Assembly: GCF_000737245.1 (NCBI RefSeq) | Contig: NZ_JPQU01000026.1 | Coordinates: 38,622-102,621 of the forward strand | Direction: 5' to 3' | DNA length: 64,000 nucleotides | Origin: Pseudomonas syringae | GTDB taxonomy: Bacteria > Pseudomonadota > Gammaproteobacteria > Pseudomonadales > Pseudomonadaceae | Part shown: positions 57,816-64,000 of the stretch, piece after piece | How the letters are laid out: every line of letters starts with the position of its first letter | Position numbering within the stretch: the stretch's first letter is position 1 | Notes under the pieces: model-generated | Told to the model about the DNA's origin: nothing | Seen by the model: the letters and a program-made list of their open reading frames with translations, nothing else | Database searches by the model: none | Made by a program: the position numbers and the translations under genes

Positions 57816-60437
57816 ATGATTGTCCAGATGCAGGATGAATTACCGGAGAGCGCTCAGGTGAAAGGCAGTCAGCATCAAGCAATGGTTGATCACCAGCCCC
57901 CTGCTGCGGGGCTGTACGCCTTCTTTCCGGGTATTTTTCCGGCCCTGATCGGCCTGATTGCAGCCAGCATGCTGGTGTATCTGGCGCTGGGCGGTAATTC
58001 TCAAGGGCAGTCGTCGGTTGAGCAGGCATTGGGCAGCAGTCAGGCCGCGTCGGTGGGTGTTGCGCTGAAGCAGATCAACGCCGAAACCCGGGCTGCGGCG
58101 CAGAATTCGGCCTTGGTCCAGGCGTTGAAAAGTGGCGACGCCGCCATCATCGAGCAGGCCCAAAGCCAATTGCGGCCAAGCGACGGTGTGTTGGGCGCCC
58201 GCCTCAACCCGCTGGGCATGGACATCGATAACCAGGGCGCACTGCCCGTCAGTTTCTCCACCCTGGATATGCTTAACAAAGCCGCCCAGGGCGAGCAAGC
58301 CGCGCCCGAAGCGCGCAAGGTCGGCGAGCGCTGGATGATCTACAGCGCGGCGGCTGTGCGTGCAACGCCAACGGGACCTATCAGCGGCACGTTACTGTTA
58401 GCCTTCGACCCGCAACGTCTCGTCAACGCAATACCGCCAATCCCTGAGGCAATGGCGCGGGTGCGTTTGATCCAGCAGTTTGGCAATGGCCCGGAGCAGG
58501 TTTTCCTGGAGCGCGGGCAGTCAGATGGCGGCCAGCCGCAGTCTATCGATACCGGATTTGCCAGCTGGAAACTTGAGTTTGCCGCCGGGCCCGGGTTGAA
58601 AAACACCCCGGCGTGGCTGTTTTTGACATTCGCTGCGTTGGTGGCGCTAGCCGGTGTTCTGCTTGGCCTGTACCTCAATGAGCGGGCAATACAGCGGCGG
58701 ATTTGCGCTGATGTCCGACAACTGGACGAGCTGCTTCAAGAACTCTCCAGCGGAAAAGCCGTCAAACCCTTCGGTTTGGGCCTACCGGCCCTCGACAGGC
58801 TGGCCCGGCAACTGGCGCGCTTCTCTCCCTCCACTCAACATCCCGTAACCGGGGCCGTTGATTTAGCGGCAGAGCCTCGCCGTACACCCAGTATTGAAAT
58901 GAGTAGTGCTTCAGCATCGGCTCCACGTGCAGCCTCAGGCACCATGTTGACCGACCCGCTGTTTCAAGATACCGACATTCTCGATATCGACATCCTCGAC
59001 GAAAACCAGGACTTCCTGAGATCGGAGCACCCCCCAGTTATGAGCAGTCCAGTACCCGTTGCACCAAAATTCCCTGATGACATCTTCCGCGCCTACGACA
59101 TTCGCGGTGTGGTCGGGGACACCCTGAGCGCTGAAACAGCGTATTGGATCGGTCGCGCCATTGGCTCCGAAAGCCTGGCCCAGAACGAGCCGAACGTCAG
59201 CGTTGGCCGCGATGGACGTCTGTCCGGCCCAGAGTTGGTTCAACAGCTTATTCAAGGCCTGCACGACAGCGGTTGCCACGTCAGCGATGTCGGCCTGGTG
59301 CCGACCCCTGCGTTGTACTACGCGGCCAACGTGCTGGCGGGCAAGACCGGCGTGATGCTGACCGGCAGCCATAACCCGAAAGACTACAACGGCTTCAAGA
59401 TCGTAATCGCGGGCGACACACTGGCGAACGAGCAGATCCAGGCGCTGCATGAGCGCATCAAGACTGGCAACCTGACCTCGGCAAAAGGCAGCGTCACCAA
59501 GGTCGACATCCTGGATCGCTATTTCAAGCAGATCAAAGACGACATCGTCATGGCCCGCAAGATGAAAGTGGTCGTGGATTGCGGCAATGGCGCGGCTGGC
59601 GTCATCGCGCCACAGCTGATCGAAGCGCTGGGCTGTGAAGTGATCTCGCTGTTCGCTGAAGTCGACGGCAACTTCCCGAATCACCACCCGGATCCGGGCA
59701 AGCTGGAAAACCTGCAAGACCTGATCGCCAAGGTCAAAGAGACTGGCGCTGATCTGGGTCTGGCATTCGACGGCGACGGCGACCGCGTCGGCGTGGTGAC
59801 CAACGAAGGCAACGTGGTTTATCCAGACCGCCTGCTGATGCTGTTCGCCCTGGACGTGCTCAAGCGTAATCCGGGTGCCGACATCATTTTCGACGTCAAA
59901 TGCACCCGTCGTCTGACGCCGCTGATTCAGGAGCATGGCGGCCGCCCAGTCATGTGGAAGACTGGTCACTCGTTGATCAAGAAGCAAATGAAGAAAAGCG
60001 GCGCGCTGCTGGCTGGCGAAATGAGCGGCCACATCTTCTTCAAGGAGCGTTGGTTCGGTTTTGATGACGGCATTTACAGCGCCGCGCGCCTGCTGGAAAT
60101 CCTCAGCCAGGAGTCGATGACGGCTGAAGAGCTGTTCGAGACCTTCCCGAACGATGTTTCGACTCCTGAAATCAACATCAAAGTGACTGATACCACCAAG
60201 TTCAGCATCATAGAAGCACTGGAGAAAGACGCTCAGTGGGGCGATGCCAAACTGACCAGCATTGATGGCGTGCGTGTGGATTATCCACATGGCTGGGGCC
60301 TGGTTCGCGCTTCCAACACAACGCCGGTCCTGGTGCTGCGTTTTGAAGCTGAAACCGAAGCCGAACTGCAGCGCATCAAGGATGTGTTCCACGCTGAACT
60401 GAAAAAAGTTGCGCCGGATCTCCAACTTCCGTTCTGA
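57816..60437 (+). CDS. algC: AlgC phosphomannomutase/phosphoglucomutase with membrane-anchored N-terminal extension
   Basis: 873 residues. The C-terminal 465 (from Met409 at nt 59040) are AlgC: active-site serine in MLTGSHNPKD, metal loop FDGDGDRVG, sugar loop GEMSGH and phosphate loop RASNTTPV. It interconverts hexose 1- and 6-phosphates for alginate, LPS, rhamnolipid and Psl precursors. The first 408 residues hold membrane helices at about 33-58 and 266-287 around a roughly 205-residue periplasmic sensor-like domain, then a linker with acidic DTDILDIDILDE. Internal translation from 59040 would yield the classic soluble enzyme; GGAG lies 13-16 bases upstream of that ATG. argB follows 28 bases later. 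Confidence 0.95.
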   Translation: MIVQMQDELPESAQVKGSQHQAMVDHQPPAAGLYAFFPGIFPALIGLIAASMLVYLALGGNSQGQSSVEQALGSSQAASVGVALKQINAETRAAAQNSALVQALKSGDAAIIEQAQSQLRPSDGVLGARLNPLGMDIDNQGALPVSFSTLDMLNKAAQGEQAAPEARKVGERWMIYSAAAVRATPTGPISGTLLLAFDPQRLVNAIPPIPEAMARVRLIQQFGNGPEQVFLERGQSDGGQPQSIDTGFASWKLEFAAGPGLKNTPAWLFLTFAALVALAGVLLGLYLNERAIQRRICADVRQLDELLQELSSGKAVKPFGLGLPALDRLARQLARFSPSTQHPVTGAVDLAAEPRRTPSIEMSSASASAPRAASGTMLTDPLFQDTDILDIDILDENQDFLRSEHPPVMSSPVPVAPKFPDDIFRAYDIRGVVGDTLSAETAYWIGRAIGSESLAQNEPNVSVGRDGRLSGPELVQQLIQGLHDSGCHVSDVGLVPTPALYYAANVLAGKTGVMLTGSHNPKDYNGFKIVIAGDTLANEQIQALHERIKTGNLTSAKGSVTKVDILDRYFKQIKDDIVMARKMKVVVDCGNGAAGVIAPQLIEALGCEVISLFAEVDGNFPNHHPDPGKLENLQDLIAKVKETGADLGLAFDGDGDRVGVVTNEGNVVYPDRLLMLFALDVLKRNPGADIIFDVKCTRRLTPLIQEHGGRPVMWKTGHSLIKKQMKKSGALLAGEMSGHIFFKERWFGFDDGIYSAARLLEILSQESMTAEELFETFPNDVSTPEINIKVTDTTKFSIIEALEKDAQWGDAKLTSIDGVRVDYPHGWGLVRASNTTPVLVLRFEAETEAELQRIKDVFHAELKKVAPDLQLPF

Positions 60438-60465
60438 TTGTTTTTTCCTTTGACTGGAGCCTTGA

Positions 60466-61374
<909 letters not shown>

Positions 61375-61393
61375 GCGGAAGTTAGATCCATCC

Positions 61394-61488
61394 TTGTGGG
61401 AGCGAATTCATTCGCGAAAGGGCCAGTACATTCGATAGAGATTCAGCGTCTGTGCAGGCGTATTCGCGAATGAATTCGCTCCCACAGG
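61394..61488. repeat. REPIN, class D (GAGCGAATTCATTCGCGAA arms)
   Basis: Long near-perfect arms with an ATTCATTCGCGAA core in place of the usual GCTTGCTCGCGA. The spacer opens GGGCCAGTACATTCGA, another form of the shared spacer. It lies after argB. Confidence 0.88.
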
Positions 61489-61500
61489 TTAAGTGATCGT

Positions 61501-61527
61501 CCGTAGGAGCTGCCGAAGGCTGCGAAA
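61501..61527 (+). repeat. Single class C REP
   Basis: CCGTAGGAGCTGCCGAAGG followed by CTGCGAAAG. No partner arm is nearby. Confidence 0.75.
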
Positions 61528-61548
61528 GTGGTCTGTCAGATCCACAGC

Positions 61549-61590
61549 AAAAAAAAGGCCCTGCCGGATTTCTCCGTCAGGGCCTTTTTT
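61549..61590. terminator. Bidirectional terminator between argB and the DUF4124 gene
   Basis: The stem AGGCCCTG-CGGA/TCCG-TCAGGGCCT, with an A run on the left and a T run on the right, serves both converging genes. Confidence 0.92.
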
Positions 61591-61604
61591 GACCAGCGCC
61601 GAAA

Positions 61605-62255
61605 TTACTGCGCCATCAACCTTTGAATCCGCACCCGATCCTGATCAAACGTCGCCTCGGCTTGTTCGCGGGTTGCCTGGTAGCGCTTGATGTCCTGGTC
61701 AAGACGCTGCTGCTGATCGCGTAGGTCATCGAGTTTGTTGATCAATGCTTTAGTCACTGGCTTGCCCGCTCGCTCTTGATCGGCGGCCTGGCCTTGCAGT
61801 CTTGCCTGCTGCGCCATTACGCCGTTCAGGTTGCCTTGGGTCAGGCCGATTAGCGTATCCAGCTCTGAAAGCTTGCGAGCCTTGGTTCGATCCACGTCTT
61901 CAACACTGCTGTACAGGCTCATCAGCTGCGCATCCGCGCTGGCCTGGGCCTTCTGCGCCTGGGCCTGTTGAACCTGCTCGGCAGTCAGTGCAGGCGGGAC
62001 GGTTTGGACCACCCGGCCTCGGGCATTGAGGATTTCATAGCCCTTGCCGACATATTCCGGCGGCACACCCTGGCGATCCAGAACGGTCACGCCCCTGCTG
62101 TCGACGTAGCGGTAAAGCATTACCTGCGGGGCGTCGGCGGCCTGCGGCGCTGTGATCGGGCCAATGCTCAGGGATAAAAGTGCACAAACGAAGCCCAGCG
62201 TTCTCCAGCTGAGCCTCTTTTTATATCCCTGAGCAACCCGATTCAGTGCGGACAT
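61605..62255 (-). CDS. DUF4124 domain exported protein
   Basis: 216 residues. A signal peptide (about 1-40, ending PQAADAP), then DUF4124 (VMLYRYVDSRGVTVLDRQGVPPEYVGKGYEILN), then a long helical coiled-coil tail (LRDQQQRLDQDIKRYQATREQ). Probably periplasmic. No function is known to me. The start MSALNRVAQG is eight bases after the pyrE stop, so it may be co-transcribed with pyrE. Confidence 0.9.
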   Translation of the reverse strand: MSALNRVAQGYKKRLSWRTLGFVCALLSLSIGPITAPQAADAPQVMLYRYVDSRGVTVLDRQGVPPEYVGKGYEILNARGRVVQTVPPALTAEQVQQAQAQKAQASADAQLMSLYSSVEDVDRTKARKLSELDTLIGLTQGNLNGVMAQQARLQGQAADQERAGKPVTKALINKLDDLRDQQQRLDQDIKRYQATREQAEATFDQDRVRIQRLMAQ

Positions 62256-62263
62256 GAAGGCCC

Positions 62264-62905
62264 TTAGATCCCGAACTGCGCGCGATAAGCTTCGACCGCA
62301 GGCAAATGCTGTTTGAGTTGCGGGTCATCGGCGAGGAACTGCAACACCTGATTGAGGGAAACGATGCTGACCACGGGGATGCCGAAGTCACGTTCGACTT
62401 CTTGAATCGCCGAAAGCTCGCCGGTGCCGCGTTCTTGACGATTGAGCGCAATCAGCACGCCAGCGGCGGTCGCGTCCTGGCCCTTGATGATCTGCATGAC
62501 TTCACGAATGGCGGTGCCAGCGGTGATCACGTCGTCGATGATCAGCACATTGCCGGTCAACGGCGCGCCAACCAGACTGCCGCCTTCGCCATGGGCCTTG
62601 GCTTCCTTGCGGTTGAAACACCATGGCAAGTCACGACCGTGATGTTCGGCCAAAGCCACGGCAGTCGCGGCCGCCAGAGGAATGCCCTTGTAGGCCGGGC
62701 CGAACAATACATCAAAAGAAATACCGCTCTCGACCACTGCCGCAGCGTAGAAACGCCCCAGCTGCGCCAGGGCAGAACCGCTGTTGAACAGGCCGGCATT
62801 GAAGAAGTACGGACTGGTGCGCCCGGACTTGAGAGTGAACTCACCGAAACGCAAAACCCCACGATCGATGGCAAAACGAATGAAATCGCGCTGATACGCC
62901 TGCAT
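62264..62905 (-). CDS. pyrE: Orotate phosphoribosyltransferase PyrE
   Basis: 213 residues, the usual length. It joins orotate and PRPP to OMP in pyrimidine synthesis. The PRPP loop is [32 protein letters not shown] is the family N-terminal region. I chose the ATG at 62905 ([13 protein letters not shown]) as in other species; the frame extends seven codons further. Divergent from crc with 82 bp between starts. Confidence 0.96.
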   Translation of the reverse strand: MQAYQRDFIRFAIDRGVLRFGEFTLKSGRTSPYFFNAGLFNSGSALAQLGRFYAAAVVESGISFDVLFGPAYKGIPLAAATAVALAEHHGRDLPWCFNRKEAKAHGEGGSLVGAPLTGNVLIIDDVITAGTAIREVMQIIKGQDATAAGVLIALNRQERGTGELSAIQEVERDFGIPVVSIVSLNQVLQFLADDPQLKQHLPAVEAYRAQFGI

Positions 62906-62987
62906 GAAAAAAGCCCCGAATACCACGGATTTAGCTAATTAGGTAGAGCTCGGGTATCATACACGCACGTGATTTTTGGGGCCATTT

Positions 62988-63767
62988 ATGCGGATCATCA
63001 GTGTGAACGTAAATGGCATTCAGGCTGCAGTCGAGCGTGGTTTGCTCAGTTGGCTGCAAGCTCAGAATGCCGACGTCATCTGCCTTCAGGACACCCGCGC
63101 CTCTGCCTTCGAATTGGACGACCCAGCCTATCAGCTGGATGGCTATTTCCTTTATGCCTGCGAAGCTGAAGTTCCAGCCCAAGGTGGCGTGGCGCTTTAC
63201 TCGCGGTTGCAACCGAAAGCAGTAATCAGCGGCCTTGGCTTTGAAACAGCCGACCGCTATGGGCGTTACCTGCAAGCAGATTTCGACAAAGTCAGTATTG
63301 CAACCTTGTTGCTCCCTTCGGGAATGAATGGCGACGAGGACTTGAATCAGAAATTCAAGCTCATGGACGACTTTGGCAAATACCTGGACAAGCAGCGTCG
63401 CAAACGCCGCGAGTACATTTATTGTGGCTCGCTGTATGTGGCGCAGCAGAAGCTCGACATCAAGAACTGGCGTGACAGCCAGCAATCTCCAGGCTTCCTG
63501 GCACCCGAGCGTGCGTGGATGGACGAGATTGTCGGCACCATGGGTTATGTCGATGCCCTGCGTGAAGTCAGCCGTGAAGGCGATCAGTACAGCTGGTGGC
63601 CGGACAACGAGCAGGCCGAGATGCTGAATCTGGGCTGGCGCTTTGACTATCAGTTGCTGACCCCGGGGTTGCGCCGTTTCGTGCGTAGCGCCCGTCTGCC
63701 GCGCCAGCCGCGTTTTTCGCAGCATGCGCCGCTGGTAGTGGATTACGACTGGACCCTGACCATCTAA
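62988..63767 (+). CDS. crc: Catabolite repression control protein Crc
   Basis: 259 residues. It has the exonuclease/endonuclease/phosphatase fold (MRIISVNVNGIQAAVERGLLSW in part, ICLQDTRASAFELD) but lacks a full active site. With Hfq it represses translation of catabolic mRNAs in Pseudomonas; CrcZ/CrcY RNAs relieve this. I chose the ATG at 62988, matching the family start; four more codons are open upstream. The next gene is divergent pyrE, as in P. aeruginosa. Confidence 0.97.
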   Translation: MRIISVNVNGIQAAVERGLLSWLQAQNADVICLQDTRASAFELDDPAYQLDGYFLYACEAEVPAQGGVALYSRLQPKAVISGLGFETADRYGRYLQADFDKVSIATLLLPSGMNGDEDLNQKFKLMDDFGKYLDKQRRKRREYIYCGSLYVAQQKLDIKNWRDSQQSPGFLAPERAWMDEIVGTMGYVDALREVSREGDQYSWWPDNEQAEMLNLGWRFDYQLLTPGLRRFVRSARLPRQPRFSQHAPLVVDYDWTLTI

Positions 63768-63781
63768 GCGTTCAATCGCCC

Positions 63782-63813
63782 ACAAAAAAGCCGACCTGGT
63801 GTCGGCTTTTTTG
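63782..63813. terminator. Terminator after crc
   Basis: AAAGCCGAC and GTCGGCTTT pair around a short loop, with A and T runs on either side, 15 bases after the stop. Confidence 0.93.
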
Positions 63814-63834
63814 TGGCTGCCAATCCGCATTGAC

Positions 63835-63929
63835 CTGTAGGAGCCGACTTGTTGGCGAGGCGGGATGTCAGGCGACATCTTTCTGTTGTCTGTGCCACCG
63901 TCTCGCGAAAAAGTTCGCTCCTGCAGGGG
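63835..63929. repeat. Degenerate REPIN
   Basis: The arms CTGTAGGAGCCGACTTG and AAGTTCGCTCCTGCAG are partly complementary. The last 70 bases of the window after it show no gene; AAGGGCGATATGATTTCGCCC near the end looks like a small dyad in a leader of the next gene. Confidence 0.65.
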
Positions 63930-64000
63930 ATTCGAGGCGCCGTTCTGAACTGGCCTAATGATTCCGGACACCTCTTAAGGGCGATATGATTTCGCCCAAT

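Noticed and set aside
62931..62960. Sigma-70 promoter for crc (TTAGCT ... TATCAT)
   Set aside because: The -10 match is fair, but the -35 match is poor and spacing is 18; not strong enough to list as a feature.

Overview
The window is ordinary Pseudomonas core chromosome, most likely from the fluorescens/syringae side of the genus rather than P. aeruginosa. The evidence is the block of Pseudomonas-specific genes (kinB-algB, algZ-algR, algQ, algP, algC, crc, sutA, rnk) together with dense REP/REPIN repeats of the kind common in fluorescens/syringae genomes. Nearly every gene is recognisable. I see no prophage, insertion sequence, CRISPR array, tRNA or rRNA gene.

Layout. 1-10 kb: end of a diguanylate cyclase (DgcH-like), peptidoglycan amidase AmpDh2, a CSS-EAL phosphodiesterase, the KinB/AlgB two-component system, then a BON-domain protein and a small envelope cluster (membrane peptide, DUF1328 peptide, Ivy-like lysozyme inhibitor). 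The BON gene and the small cluster are each preceded by a good sigma-54 promoter match. 10.7-19.7 kb: gltP, a tandem REPIN array, cyaA, two small genes, argH, and the divergent algZ-algR pair. 20-25.8 kb: hemC-hemD-hemX-hemY, dsbB, algQ. 25.9-32.8 kb: a LysE-type exporter, comM, an NTF2-like gene, ubiK, the nitrogen pair glnK-amtB (with a sigma-54 promoter), yjbQ, sutA. 33.3-39.2 kb: HAD phosphatase, xerC, DUF484, dapF, lysA and lptM on the minus strand, then cyaY, a DUF1289 gene and rnk on the plus strand. 39.4-50.2 kb: RhtB-type exporter, short MscS channel, ABC-F protein, a TIGR02444 gene, algP, an FKBP isomerase, a chemoreceptor, and a divergent LysR/MATE pair. 50.4-64 kb: a GGDEF-EAL protein, rep, xpt, radC, coaBC-dut-algC-argB, a DUF4124 protein and pyrE (minus strand), and crc.

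Functional themes. (1) Alginate and envelope control: AlgB/KinB, AlgZ/AlgR, AlgQ, AlgP, AlgC and CyaA all lie within 64 kb, with three cyclic-di-GMP enzymes. (2) Tetrapyrrole and thiol-redox genes. (3) Nitrogen and amino-acid genes (glnK-amtB, argH, argB, dapF-lysA). (4) Nucleotide and DNA maintenance (rep, xpt, dut, pyrE, radC, xerC).

The least ordinary content is non-coding. At least four REP sequence classes occupy most intergenic gaps longer than 200 bp. Elements with unrelated arms share one recognisable spacer, and a composite element of about 250 bp occurs twice in inverted orientation 22 kb apart. Other points worth attention are the sigma-54 promoters with upstream dyads beside algB, AlgC fused to a long membrane-anchored N-terminus with an internal start, a DsbB lacking one expected cysteine, an Ivy protein with an altered inhibitory loop, and an 11-C homopolymer upstream of gltP.
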